From positions 124,001 to 188,000 of the forward strand of contig JAUPSS010000010.1 in NCBI GenBank assembly GCA_040285825.1: a DNA stretch of 64,000 nt, written 5' to 3'. Numbering within the stretch: the stretch's first letter is position 1; each line of letters opens with the position of its first letter. The notes under the pieces are model-generated. The model had not been told where the DNA came from, did no database searches, and saw only the letters and a list, made by a program, of their open reading frames with translations. This document shows, one piece after another, positions 42,870-54,887 of this stretch. A program made the translations under genes and the position numbers. Origin of the DNA: Eukaryota sp. TZLM1-RC. Lineage: Eukaryota > Metamonada: BaSk clade.

Positions 42870-45800
42870 TTTTTTTTTTTAAAATTTAATTTTATTCTAA
42901 ACCTATAAATCAACATCTAAAAAATCCATCTCTCCCAAAACAAAAACACTAGATGCAACTCTCTCATAGTGAGATCCAAGAGAAAGCAAAGCATCAGAAA
43001 CCATCTTCAACATCCCCTTAAAAATAGAAAACACAATTCTATTTTGCCAAAACAATCTGTTGAAATTTCTGCCAGTTCTTCTCTTTACAATCATTTCAAA
43101 ATCATCCAAAAAACGTAAAGCAGTTGGTGCAAGTGAACCAAAAAGGGAAAATACAAATGGATACAAATTGTATTTTGCATGCTGTAGACTGGCCAATTTG
43201 GACAAAGGTTCATTGTATTTTTTGAATTTAAAATTTTCAGCATTTGAAAGGGGATTATGAATTTCAGAATTAACAAGCCTTTCATTTGAGGCATTACAAG
43301 GATCAACAGACATTACATCCAATAAAATGAAGCTTCCATCTAATCCAGGTAATATGACATCACCTCTATTATTCTTATGAAAATCATTTTCAGCATCAAA
43401 CAGATTTGACAACAAAGGTTCCAAGAAGGATTCAATTCTATGAGATTTACACATACAATATAACTGGTCTCTTACAGCATCATGAACCTTGCTTCTAAAA
43501 GTAATAAAATGTTTACAATTTAACAAATGAGTAGTTGTAATTTCTCGAGAACATTTACAAATTAAATTATGAGGTAAATTATCAGGCCAGATAAAGGAAC
43601 GAAATCTCATATTCAGAGTCCAAGCAGAATCGGATAAGAGAGTACCATAAACTTGTGGAATTGTTGTTACTAAGGCAGAAGAAGTACTGTCACACATATC
43701 TTGTAAAAAGATTTGCAAAAGCGGGATTCTTTTTCTTGGCCAAGCCAAGTCTAACATCAAAATCCAAGCTTTCAAAAATCTTTGACAATTTTTGTTGAAG
43801 CTTTTTACAGCAAAACTGTAAATTAAATAGAGATCGGTTTGGAATTTCTTGAATTGATTGAGGAAAACATTTGGTCCAAATTTGTGGCGGTAATTTTCAA
43901 GTTCACAAGATAACTCATACAAATAGGGACTACAATTGGGGACTAACAGATGAGAATCATCAGGAAATCTACGAGAAAATTCATAAATAAAATTTTTGCC
44001 ACCACCCAAGAATGCTGATTGACACAAAATTGAAGATTTAGTAAATCCAATACCCCCCAAATTTGCTGAAGAAAATAAATGGCTTTTCAACATTCCTGGT
44101 TCTACATCCAATAAATCAGCAAAAAAATTCTGTTCTCAATGAATTAAAAGAACGACAAAAATCTAATGCTATGGAAGGAGCACAAGATCTCAAAATGTGG
44201 GTTATTCTCCCAGTGTAGCAAATTTTAAGCATAAAAAATTTAATATGCTTTTCTATATCTAAAGAAGAAATTGAATCAAGTTCAATTTTCATTTTTTCCA
44301 AAATAACTTGCAATTCATTCTGAATTTGAGGCACATTTCCTAACCAACAACCAAGGAACTTAAAAGCATCACTACTATAATTAGTAAAAGGGACAATAGA
44401 ATCGTTTATCACGAGGTCTTGAGCAGAAGAGCCAATCAGAAGGCATTTGCTGGCATTAAGATGAAGCCCAATATTTTCATATGAATCGGCAATTTCTTGA
44501 GCAACCAATTCTAGTAAATCAAATGAACCAATCAAGGATATATCATCCATATAAGCAACTATTTTTATAGAAGGGTATTTTTGCTTAATGATATTTAAAG
44601 TTTTGTGAATAGCCAAACAAAACAATAATGGACCTAAAGGGTCACCTTGCTTCACACCAGAAGATGATTTAAGAGCAAATGAATTAAAAATTAAATCTGA
44701 TTCTTTACCATAAAAATGGTAGAAAAAACTCGATAGCTCAGGAAAATCAGATTTAATAACTTCAAAAATTGCTTCTCGCTTTACAGAATTAAAAGCATTT
44801 TTAAAGTCGAGATTAAAAATAAAATTATTTTCCTCTGCATTAAAAAAGGTATCAGAGGCAATAGCAGCAACAGAAGCACCATCAATTGTTTTGATTCCAA
44901 ATTGATGAGGATTCAAAAATGTAGAGGCTTTGTCTTTGACACGATCGAAGACAATTGATGCCAGCAAACGAGAAAGAGATTCACCAACAGCAATTGGGCG
45001 TATTCCATCAGGTTTGATTCCGTTTCCAGGCTTTACTAAAGCAATCAGACGTGCTGCGAGCAATTCAAATGGAGGATTTATTTTCAAAACAATTAATTGT
45101 TGAAAATAGTGGGCTAGATCATCAGCAATTTCGGGAGCACTGGAACACGCTATTTTTAAGAGATCAAAAGAAATTCCAGATGGGCCTGCTGCTTTCCCCT
45201 TAGGTAATTTTTGAATAGCTTTAAGAACCTCAATTGCAGTAATAGGATTTTCAATCCAAAAAGGACACACTTCAGGCTTGCTGCACTTGAAATTTTCTTG
45301 AGGATGCAACTTTTGGAGTTTTTCAAGGGTATCAGAGTTTACATCAGCCAAAGAAGAGGAAAACAAAGACTGCTTTGCGGCACCATAACGACCACGTAAG
45401 CACAATTTTCGGCAAATTTTTGATTTTACAATTTTTCTATTTCCAAATTTTTTCTTAAAACAATTTTTGTTTTTTCTAGCAAAATATTTCCAGAAGGATG
45501 AAATATTCCACTTATTATTTTTCAATTCAGAAGTAAAATTTCTCATTTCCATTGAGAAGGGGATTGTGCTGGCGGGACTTATTTCTACTGGGATCCGGAT
45601 CGGGGGTCTTACGGTATCAACGGCTTTACAATTCGTACAAAACAGAAGTTTTCGACCATTTCGTGAATCTGCAACATCTTTTTGCAAAATGGACAACAAA
45701 AATTACTGTTTTCAGAAGGGGAAGAAGAGGGAACACTAGAAGCATTTAACTGTTGATCGTCAGAAACATTATTTTCAGCACCTTTCACAACGGCAACAGC

Positions 45801-46126
45801 TGGAACAGAACATTTGAGAATTTGTTGAGCAGATTTTAATTCAAATTCTCTTTTTTGTTTCTCAGGGCACGTTCTCGAATTATGACCACTGATACCACAA
45901 ATCGAACATTTTTTAGAACCTTTTAATGGCAGTGGTTTCATTTTTTCAGTTCTTTCAATTTTGTCAATTTTTGAGTTAAAAGTAGAAATAGACTTTTGAC
46001 TTTTTGCAGTTTCAGCTGGAGAAAACAAATTTCGAGAAACGGAGTTGTTAATAGAACGCGCAACAGAACGCAAGGAACGTAATGGTGGTTTTTCTGTGTT
46101 TTTTCTGGTACAATGATCAGTTTTTG
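42870..46126 (-). pseudogene. Family A LINE, nearly full length, inserted in A unit 3
   Basis: 3.26 kb, lacking only the 5' UTR and the first ~40 codons. From the right: SRNLFSPAET, CSICGISGHNSRTC, CPFC ribbon, RT open from 45699 to 44116 (527 codons, LDFKNAF, SSGVKQGDPLGP, AYMDDISLIG), then 44111 to 42903 with CKCSREITTTHLLNC and the RLE. The TSD 'aagcaaaaatac' is at 42858-42869 and 46127-46138. Breaks: lost A near 45675, extra A near 44125, one lost base near 43897 and one extra near 43710. It shares private substitutions with the A unit it sits in. Confidence 0.92.
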
Positions 46127-47297
46127 AAGCAAAAATACCCTTCTATAAAAATAGTTGCTTATATGGATGATATATCCTTGATTGGTTCATTTGATTTACT
46201 AGAATTGGTTGCTCAAGAAATTGCCGATTCATATGAAAATATTGGGCTTCATCTTAATGCCAGCAAATGCCTTCTGATTGGCTCTTCTGCTCAAGACCTC
46301 GTGATAAACGATTCTATTGTCCCTTTTACTAATTATAGTAGTGATGCTTTTAAGTTCCTTGGTTGTTGGTTAGGAAATGTGCCTCAAATTCAGAATGAAT
46401 TGCAAGTTATTTTGGAAAAAATGAAAATTGAACTTGATTCAATTTCTTCTTTAGATATAGAAAAGCATATTAAATTTTTTATGCTTAAAATTTGCTACAC
46501 TGGGAGAATAACCCACATTTTGAGATCTTGTGCTCCTTCCATAGCATTAGATTTTTGTCGTTCTTTTAATTCATTGAGAACAGAATTTTTTGCTGATTTA
46601 TTGGATGTAGAACCAGGAATGTTGAAAAGCCATTTATTTTCTTCAGCAAATTTGGGGGTATTGGATTTACTAAATCTTCAATTTTGTGTCAATCAGCATT
46701 CTTGGGTGGTGGCAAAATTTTATTTATGAATTTTCTCGTAGATTTCCTGATGATTCTCATCTGTTAGTCCCCAATTGTAGTCCCTATTTGTATGAGTTAT
46801 CTTGTGAACTTGAAAAATTACCGCCACAAATTTGGACCAAATGTTTTCCTCAATCAATTCAAGAAATTCCAAACCGATCTCTATTTAATTTACAGTTTTG
46901 CTGTAAAAAGCTTCAACAAAAATTGTCAAAGATTTTTGAAAGCTTGGATTTTGATGTTAGACTTGGCTTGGCCAAGAAAAAGAATCCCGCTTTTGCAAAT
47001 CTTTTACAAGATATGTGTGACAGTACTTCTTCTGCCTTAGTAACAACAATTCCACAAGTTTATGGTACTCTCTTATCCGATTCTGCTTGGACTCTGAATA
47101 TGAGATTTCGTTCCTTTATCTGGCCTGATAATTTACCTCATAATTTAATTTGTAAATGTTCTCGAGAAATTACAACTACTCATTTGTTAAATTGTAAACA
47201 TTTTATTACTTTTAGAAGCAAGGTTCATGATGCTGTAAGAGATCAGTTATATTGTATGTGTAAATCTCATAGAATTGAATCCTTCTTGGAACCTTTT

Positions 47298-48780
47298 TAT
47301 AAATTGAAATTTATTTTCAACGCTAACAAAACATTAAACAAAAAACTAGAACTCAATATCCTCAATACACGCATCAACATCATCAAATCTTTTCAGCGCG
47401 CGATTTTCATACTCTATTCCTAATTGTAACAGTGCTTTGGTCAACATTTCTGGAATTGTTTTAAGAATACTAAAAACAATTCTATTGTGCCAGAAATTGA
47501 AGTTCAATTCTTTTCTTGCTCTTTCTTTTATTAAACTTCTGAAAACTTCAAGAAATTTAATGCCAGATATTCCAATGTTACCAAAAAGAGAAACAGCAAA
47601 TGGAACCAACTGATACTTGACATGCTCAACACGTCCTAGCTGAGATAAGGGTTCATTGTACTTTTTGATTTTGCTCTTTCAGCAAAGCAAAGTGGAGTTT
47701 CATCTCTTTTAGCAAAATCAATTGCTGAGTCTTTACAAACATCAACAGTAACAACATCAACAACTTTAATAACACCATCAGACGCAGGGGTAATTAAATC
47801 AGCATGGCGTTTCCCAAAAGTATTTTCATCTTCATTTTCAGATGACAACCTTCGCACAAGTGGTTCAACAAAAGCTTCAATGTGATGACTTTTGCACATA
47901 GCGTATAGTTGGTCTCTAACAGCATCGTGAACAACTGAGCGATATGTAATATTAAATTTGCAATTAAATAAATGATTCAGATTAATGAACTGACCACAAC
48001 GACAAATCAAATCATTTGGCACACTACATGGCCACAGAAAACACCTCATCCTGAAGGCAGTTTTCCATTGATGATCATTTAATAATAGACCATATACATT
48101 TGGAATCTGGGAAATAAGACAACTTGAGCTACTTTCCTTAAGGTCAATTAAAAAGTTTGCAAAAACGGGATTCTTTTCTTTAGCCAAGCTAAGACGAACA
48201 GTGAAATCCAAGTTTTCAAAAACTTTTAATATCTTTTTCTGCAATTTAGCATATGCAAATTTCAAGGAAATCAAACACCTGGGTGGAATTTCTTGAATAT
48301 CAGCAGGAAAGCATTTGGACCATATGTGAGGAGAGATGCATTCAATTTCACTCTGCAAGGACACTAAATAGTCACTAACACAACATTCTATTAAATGCTG
48401 GTTTTCAGGAAAACGTTTCAAAAATTCAAAGACGAAATTTTTTCCTCCACCGATGAATGCGGCTTTACACAAATATTTTGATTTGTGAAAATCCAGGCCA
48501 CCCAATTCTGTGCTACAAAAAATATGACTACGTAAAAAAGAAGAATCAATATCGAGCAAATTAGCCAAAAATTTTGTTCTTAATTCATTAAAAATTCTGC
48601 AAAATTCGAGAGAAATAGATGGTGATGTTGATCGTAAAATATGAGTAAATTTCCCTGAATAACAAATTCTGAGGAAGAAAAATTTAAGATGTTTTTCAAT
48701 ATTTAAATCTGAAAGAACCATCAATTCTTCTTCAAAATTATCCAAAAGAGAGGAAAGTTGATTTCGAATTTCATCAAAAA
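47298..48780 (-). pseudogene. Family D LINE, 5'-truncated, inserted in A unit 3
   Basis: From the D 3' tail through W-H-N-R-I-V-F-S, the RLE (KRHADLITPASDGV, VVDVVTVDVC; His for the usual Arg before the key Asp region), CRCGQFINLNHLFNC, GGLDFHKSKYLC, up to the FDEI codons after the RT core. One lost T near 47678 shifts frame between 47609 and 47690. The rest is open. The right TSD was not found. Confidence 0.87.
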
Positions 48781-48905
48781 GCTTTGATGTCTGTCAGTGC
48801 ACATTACGAAGAAATTGCTGTTGTGAGGTTTGATGGTGTGGAAGCTTGTTTTGAAGATATTGACTTTTAGACTGTAGTTTAATAATAAATTAAAATTAAG
48901 ATAAA
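48781..48905 (+). mobile_element. Family B LINE 3' end (B2 subtype)
   Basis: Encodes ALMSVSAHYEEIAVVRFDGV to CFEDIDF, TAG, then 'actgtagtttaataataaa' and an A-tail with 'taagataaaaaaa'. It is 5' truncated at 'aagctttgatg', which abuts the D(-) end. No duplication was recognised. Confidence 0.82.
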
Positions 48906-48906
48906 A

Positions 48907-48964
48907 AAATATGTGAGGAGAGATGCATCCAATTTCACTCTGCAAGGACACTAAATAGTCACTG
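48907..48964 (-). mobile_element. Family D LINE scrap, 58 bp
   Basis: Matches the D codons for DYLVSLQSEIECISPHIW ('gtgaggagagatgcat' on this strand). It is the same region as 48309-48369, so it is a separate piece rather than a continuation of the neighbouring D(-). Both edges abut family B sequence. Confidence 0.7.
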
Positions 48965-49658
48965 ATGAGATCAAATCCATGCAATGTGTAATTCCTATCA
49001 TATTGAATCTTTTTGTAGAACCTTTGCTGAGGTCTCTTGATATAAATGAAAGCGTAAGAGATTCAGAATATGGAAAACGACGTGCTGATGTTGTTGTGCC
49101 CTCGTTTGATGATGTTTTGAATGTTGTTGATGTTGTAACAGTGGATGTTTGCAAGAAAAATGCCTTGAGAAATGCACAATCCGAAGTATCTCCCCTTGAT
49201 GACTCCGAATTGTACAAACGAAAAAAATATGCAAATCCTTTAAAAGAATTGAAACATGTTCGCCATGTAGATTACCAAATTTGCCCATTTGCTATATCGT
49301 TATATGGTCGTCTTGGAAATACTGCTATGAATTTTATTGATGATTTTGAAAATCTTGTAAAAAGAAGAATGAATAAGCGTTTTGATCGTTGCTTGTGGCT
49401 AAATCGTATTGTTTTTACTATTTTCAAATCAATTCCTAAAATGATTTCGAAAGCTTTGATGTCTGTCAGTGCACATTACGAACACATTGCTGCTGTGAGG
49501 TTTGATGGTGTGGAAGCTTGTTTTGAAGATATTGACTTTTAGACTGTGGTTTTTTTTACCAAAATTTTAATTTTATTCAAAACCTATAAATCAACATCTA
49601 AAAAATCCATCTCTCCCAGACTGTGGTTTGGAAAATAAATTAAAATTAATAAAAAAAA
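48965..49658 (+). pseudogene. Family B LINE RLE domain and 3' end
   Basis: Starts at the DQIHAMCNSYH codons. An extra T in 'ctttttgtagaacc' shifts frame near 49012, after which KRRADVVVPSFDDV, VVDVVTVDVC, W-L-N-R-I-V-F-T and CFEDIDF (TAG 49540-49542) are open. The 3' UTR is split by a 65-bp A tail, then ends in 'aataaaaaaa' at about 49658. A B(-) starting at the mirror position follows immediately. Confidence 0.87.
49553..49617 (-). mobile_element. Family A LINE 3'-tail insertion, 65 bp
   Basis: Only the A 3' UTR and last nine codons (GEMDFLDVDL region) with tail. The 12-bp TSD 'agactgtggttt' is at 49541-49552 and 49618-49629, in the 3' UTR of B(+). The tail reads 'ttttaccaaaattttaatttt', a variant also seen at 62818. 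Confidence 0.92.
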
Positions 49659-51381
49659 TATGATAGGAATTACACATTGCATGGATTTGATCTCTTACTG
49701 CATCATGAAACGTAGAACGATAGGAAATAAATCTATTACAATTAAATAAATGTGATAATGTCAAACCAGCTCCACATTTGCAAAACAAATCATTGGGCAA
49801 ATTACAAGGCCATAAATAACAACGCATTCTCATAGCAGTGGTCCATTGGTCGTCATTCAAAAGTAGGCCATAAATCTGGGGAACTTGATTTATCAAAACT
49901 GCAGATGAACTGTCCTTCAAATCAATCAAAAAATTTGCAAAAGCAGGATTTTCTTTCTTAGCCGTGCTAAGTCGAACAATAAAATCCTTGCTTTCAAATT
50001 TTTTCAAGAGATGTCGTTGGAGCTTTTTCAACGCAAATTTTAAAGAATACAAACTTCTGTCTGGAATTTCTTGAATGGATATGGGGAAACATGATTGCCA
50101 TAAGTCGGGAGATAAACTGGATATTTCTTCTCTTAAGTTATCGAGGAATAGGCTATTTGTAGTTTCAAGAAGATTTTCGGCAAAAGGATATCTTCTACAG
50201 AATTCAAATACAAAATTTTTTCCACCACCAATAAATGCAGCTTTGGTCAAATATTTTGATGAATTGAATCCAACACCGCCAAGTTGAACATCAGAAAAAA
50301 TATGATTTTTCAAAATTGATGGATCAACAGACATTAAGTAAGCCAAAAATTGGGTACGTATTTTGTTAAATTGTCTACAAAAATTGTAAGTTAGGGATGA
50401 AGGTAATGATCTCAGTAAATGAGTAATTTTTCCAGCATAACAAATTTTCAAAAGAAAAAACTTAAGATGTTTTTCCAATTCAAGGGTCTTTATGACTTCT
50501 AGCTCTTTTTTAATTGAATTTAAATAGTTTTCAAGGCTATCAAGTGTCTTTTCGGCGGAACCTAAATAGCACCCAAGAAAGCAGAAACTAGTTGAAGTAT
50601 AATCAATATATGGAACTTCAAGGGAATTAATTATTAACTTAACATTTTTCCTAGAAATACAAAAACATTTTTGAACATTCAACTCAAGACCTATGGATTG
50701 GTATAATGTAGCAGCTTCATTAGCAACCCTATTAATTGTATTTTCTGGACCAATACAAGAAATGTCATCCATGTATGCTACCACTTGAAGGTCAGAATTT
50801 TCTTCTTTTAATTTTTTCAAAATTGGGTGAATTGCAAGACAAAAAAAGAAAGGACCTAAAGGGTCTCCTTGTTTAACTCCTGATAAAGAATCAAGATTAA
50901 AAGAATTAAAAATTAAATCAGATGAATTACCATAAAACCTATAAAAAAAGGTTTCGAGTTCAGGAAAATTTGATTTGATTTCTTTCCAAATTGAATCTCT
51001 TTTCACTGAATTGAAAGCATTTTTGAAATCAAGATTAAAAATGCAACTATTTTCGTGACAATTGAAAAATAGATCAGATGTCAAAGCCGCAACTGAAGCT
51101 CCATCTATGGTTTTGATTCCATATTGGAATGGATAAAAGTATTCATTAGCTTTTGTTGAAACTCGGTTAAAAATTACTGAAGACATCAGGCGATAAATGG
51201 CTTCACCAATAGCAATTGGGCGAACTTTTCCATTAGGTTTAGTTAAAGCCACTAACCGTGATGCACTTAATTCTTTAGGTGGAACAATTTTCATTGTCAA
51301 AACATCTTGAAAAAAGGAACATAAATCTTTAATAATAAAGGAATTTTGGCGGCACACAGATTTCAGCATATCAAAAGTTAT
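49659..51381 (-). pseudogene. Family B LINE, RT to finger, open for ~570 codons
   Basis: Minus strand from MLKSVCRQNSF: GKVRPIAIGEA, YGIKTIDGAS, NLDFKNAF, SGVKQGDPLGPFFF, AYMDDISCIG, CFLGCYLG, GGVGFNSSKYL, CKCGAGLTLSHLFNC, to MCNSYHI. There is no frameshift in about 1.7 kb, the longest open B segment. The RLE and 3' end are missing at 49659. The 5' part is cut at 51381 by a D(+) scrap. Confidence 0.9.
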
Positions 51382-51384
51382 TTG

Positions 51385-51499
51385 AGTTTGATTTCCTTGA
51401 AATTTGCATATGCTAAATTGCAGAAAAAGATATTAAAAGTTTTTGAAAACTTGGATTTCACTGTTCGTCTTAGCTTGGCTAAAGAAAAGAATCCCGTTT
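51385..51499 (+). mobile_element. Family D LINE scrap, 115 bp
   Basis: Matches the D codons for LISLKFAYAKLQKKILKVFENLDFTVRL to KNPVF in the linker before the finger. It is cut at 51499 by a B(-) tail. It has no 3' end of its own, so it is a remnant of a larger D copy. Confidence 0.75.
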
Positions 51500-53256
51500 T
51501 TTTTTAATTTTTAATTTATTGTTAAACCACAGTCTAAAAGTCAATATCTTCAAAACAAGCTTACACACCATCAAACCTCACAACAGCAATTTCTTCGTAA
51601 TGTGCACTGACAGACATCAAAGCTTTCGAAATCATTTTAGGAATTGATTTGAAAATAGTAAAAACAATACGATTTAGCCACAGGCGACGATCAAAACGCT
51701 TATTCATTCTTCTTTTCACAAGATTTTCAAAATCATCAATAAAATTCATTGCAGTATTTCCAAGACGACCATATAACGATATAGCAAATGGGCAAATTTG
51801 GTAATCTACATGGCGAACATGTTTCAATTCTTTTTAAAGGATTTGCATATTTTTTCGTTTGTACAATTCGGAGTCATCAAGGGGAGATACTTCGGATTGT
51901 GCATTTCTCAAGGCATTTTTCTTGCAAACATCCACTGTTACGACATCAACAACATTCATGACATCATCAAACGAGGGCACAACAACATCAGCACGTCGTT
52001 TTCCATATTCTGAATCTCTTACGCTTTCATTTATATCAAGAGACCTCAACAAAGGTTCTACAAAAAGATTCAATATGATAGGAATTACACATTGCATGGA
52101 TTTGATCTCTGACTGCATCATGCAACGTAGAACGATAGGAAATAAATCTATTATAATTGAATAAATGTGATAATGTCAAACCAGCTCCACATTTGCAAAA
52201 CAAATCATTGGGCAATGTACAAGGCCATAAATAACAACGCATTCTCATAGCAGTAGTCCATTGGTCGTCATTCAAAAATAGGCCATAAATCTGGGGAATT
52301 TGATCTATCAAAACTGCAGATGAACTGTCCTTCAAATCAATCAAAAAATTTGCAAAAGCAGGATTTTCTTTCTTAGCCGTGCTAAGTCGAACAATAAAAT
52401 CCTTGCTTTCAAATTTTTTCAAAAGATGTCGTTGGAGCTTTTTCAGCGCAAATTTTAATGAATATAAACTTCTGTCTGGAATTTCTTGAATGGATATGGG
52501 GAAACATGATTGCCATAAGTCGGGAGATAAACTGGATATTTCTTCTCTTAAGTTATCGAGGAATAGGCTATTTGTAGTTTCAAGAAGATTTTCTGCAAAA
52601 GAATATCTTCTAGAGAATTCAAATACAAAATTTTTTCCACCACCAATAAATGCAGCTTTGGTCAAATATTTTGATGAATTGAATCCAACACCGCCAAGTT
52701 GAGCATCAGAAAAAATATGATTTTTCAAAATTGATGGATCAACAGACATTAAATAAGCCAAAAATTCAGTACGTATTTTGTTAAATTGTCTACAAAAATT
52801 GTAAGTTAGGGATGGAGGTAATGATCTCAGTAAATGAGTAATTTTTCCAGCATAACAAATTTTCAAAAGAAAAAACTTAAGATGTTTTTCCAATTCAAGG
52901 GTCTTTATGACTTCTAGCTCTTTTTTAATTGAATTTAAATAGTTTTCAAGGCTATCAAGTGTCTTTTCGGCGGAACCTAAATAGCAACCAAGAAAGCAGA
53001 AACTAGTTGAAGTATAATCAATATATGGAACTTCGAGGGAATTAATTATTAACTTAACATTTTTCCTAGAAATACAAAAACATTTTTGAACATTCAACTC
53101 AAGACCTATGGATTGGTATAATGTAGCAGCTTCATTAGCAACCCTATTAATTGTACTTTCAGGACCAATACAAGAAATGTCATCCATGTAGGCTACCACT
53201 TGAAGGTCAGAATTTTCTTCTTTTAATTTTTTCAAGATTGGGTGAATTGCAAGACA
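51500..53256 (-). pseudogene. Family B LINE, 3' segment of a possible twin-primed insertion
   Basis: B 3' end (CFEDIDF lost by a change at 51563-51567, 'cttacacacc', giving stop after DGV) back to LAIHPILKKLKEEN. AYMDDISCIG, GGVGFNSSKYL, CKCGAGLTLSHLFN(Y), RRADVVVP. A Cys-to-Tyr change in the finger (NYNRF for NCNRF, near 52155) removes a zinc ligand. Extra bases in T and A runs near 51833 and 52064 shift frame. It joins B(+) head on at 53256. Confidence 0.88.
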
Positions 53257-53520
53257 CCCACTTGCTCCTGTGACTGATGAAACTGTAAATCAATTAGTTG
53301 ATCTACATCCAGCTGAATTTCTTAATTTGGATAAACCACCTGCTTCACAATTTTGGAAACAAAATCCACTTTCTGAAAAAGAAGTTGAAACGGCCATTTT
53401 TCGTCTTCCATCTGGAAAAGCTCCAGGTCCATCTGGAATAACTTTTGATATGTTGAAATCCGTGTGCCGCCAAAATTCCTTTATTATTAAAGATTTATGT
53501 TCCTTTTTTCAAGATGTTTT
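53257..53520 (+). pseudogene. Family B LINE, inverted upstream segment
   Basis: Encodes LAPVTDETVNQLVDLHPAEF to GKAPGPSGITFD and LCSFFQDV. This is the region upstream of the RT core, in the opposite orientation to the B(-) it is joined to, with ~130 codons missing between. It is cut at 53520 by another B(-) 3' end. Confidence 0.85.
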
Positions 53521-53784
53521 TTTTCTTAATTTTAATTTATTATTAAACTACAGTCTAAAAGTCAATATCTTCAAAACAAGCTTCCACACCATCAAACCTC
53601 ACAACAGCAATTTCTTCGTAATGTGCACTGACAGACATCAAAGCTTTCGAAATCATTTTACGAATTGATTTGAAAATTTTTTTTTATAAATTGAAATTTA
53701 TTTTCAACGCTAACAAAACATTAAACAAAAAACTAGAAATATTTTTTTTCTTCCCCCCAGTATCGAACTTCCTTCCTCTCCATC

Positions 53785-53922
53785 ATGATTGTTGAAAACC
53801 TCCCTTTTCACGGTCCAGGCCCTCCTATTGCTTTCTTACCCATTATACCATACTGCTCTACGTTGTCTCCTTTTGTTGTTGACTCTACTGAATGTTTTTC
53901 CACTGATAACATCATCCTTTGA
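53785..53922 (+). other. Small ORF in unit H, 45 aa, unrecognised
   Basis: ATG 53785, stop TGA 53920-53922. The protein starts MIVENLPFHGPGPPIAFLP and is rich in Pro, Ser and hydrophobic residues. It matches none of the LINE families here. It follows a pyrimidine-rich leader of ~40 bp. Whether it is translated is unknown; a chance ORF is possible. Confidence 0.3.
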
Positions 53923-53966
53923 AACATCCATTTGGAGACAAATTAGTTCTCTTCTTACAAGCATTT

Positions 53967-54499
53967 AGCGTATGGTTATATTTTTATTCAACAACAAATA
54001 TGAAATACACAATTAAAACTCCACATCCTCAAAACCTGCCTCCCCTACATCAAAACAATTAATTGCTAAAGATTCAGAAAATTTCCCAAAAGAAGATAGT
54101 GAATCAGAAATTAGTTTTACCATTCCCTTAAAAATAGAAAATACAATCCTGTTTTGCCAGTAAACACGATTGAAAATTCTTCCAGTTCTTTCCTTTACAA
54201 CTACAACAAAATTCTCAAGGAAAGCCATAGCAGCCTTATCTAGAGATCCAAGCAAAGAAAAAACAAAGGGACATAAATTATATTGGGCATGAGAATTTTC
54301 ATTAACCGAGGAAATGGGTTTCGCATATTTAGCAATTTTATATTTTTCGCCTGCAAGAAGAGGATTATTTACATCCGAGTTAATGAGATGTTCGTTAGAG
54401 GAATTACAAGGGTCAATAGATATGGCGTCCAAAATAGTAAAACTACCATTTAAACCAGGAACAACTAGATCACCTCTTGTCAGACCCATAGAAGCTCTG
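53967..54499 (-). pseudogene. Family F LINE, 5'-truncated, inserted in H
   Basis: Encodes MGLTRGDLVVPGLNG with ILDAISIDP (RLE core: R-G-D and L-D), KYAKPISSV, W-Q-N-R-I-V-F-S and GFEDVEF, TAA at 54013-54015. Open throughout. The 14-bp TSD 'tcttacaagcattt' is at 53953-53966 and 54500-54513. It is truncated at the RLE start. Confidence 0.92.
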
Positions 54500-54512
54500 T
54501 CTTACAAGCATT

Positions 54513-54887
54513 TTGTTTTTTGTTCAATTTGACTTGACCATCAGCAGATGTTCCCATTTCTCTTCTCATGAAAAGCTTGCTGTCGCCTTTAAACCGCTCT
54601 TGGAGCTTCTCAGACGTCCGCTTAGTAATGGAAATAGAGAGTTTGTGACTCCTTTACTGAAGGTTTCGTCAGTTGTTTTTGAGATAGAATCCTCACTCTT
54701 CTTATTGGATGTTGTTGCTGGTTCAAACATTCGTATGTGTGATGAAAAGCTTGCTGTCGCCTTTAAAACGCTCTTGCAGCATCTTAGGCGGCCGCTTAGT
54801 AATGTCAATCATGTACTGTTTTGCTTTGTGCTGGTTGTTCAGTGTCTTTTTGGAGTATTGACCACTAGTAGTGGGGTAGTTGGATAA
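54513..54887 (+). other. ORF in unit H with an internal 22-residue repeat
   Basis: An open frame of 124 codons. EKLAVAFKPLLELLRRPLSN and EKLAVAFKTLLQHLRRPLSN occur in the same frame, 58 codons apart. The first plausible ATG is 54568-54570 or upstream in the part displaced by F(-). The minus strand is also open across the repeats, so coding is not proven. Confidence 0.3.
54570..54804 (+). repeat. Pair of 61-bp imperfect direct repeats in unit H
   Basis: 54570-54630 and 54744-54804 both start 'gaaaagcttgctgtcgcctt' and end 'cgcttagtaatg', with about seven differences. Their starts lie 174 bp apart, a multiple of three. The higher GC of this stretch differs from the LINE sequence around it. Confidence 0.85.

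Larger units (their letters stand above)
37314..47297 (+). pseudogene. Family A LINE, tandem unit 3, with three nested insertions
   Basis: Collinear segments 37314-37851, 38839-39738, 42683-42869 and 46127-47297 cover knuckle, ribbon, RT and thumb, and continue past CCKKLQQKLSK to IESFLEP. There D(-) cuts it at 47298. Insertions: A(+) 37852-38838, B(-) 39739-42682 and A(-) 42870-46126. A lost T near 39248 and a 20-bp deletion after FGIKTID (39627) break the frame. Unlike units 1 and 2 it lacks the 784-bp A(-) and is not cut at CCKKL. Confidence 0.85.

Noticed and set aside
42683-44760. Gene conversion between 42683-42869 and the inverted 44575-44760, which share private substitutions.
   Set aside because: Neighbouring parts of the same two A copies (e.g. 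'gctggcatc' and 'gcctctac') also share changes, so common sublineage is the simpler reading.
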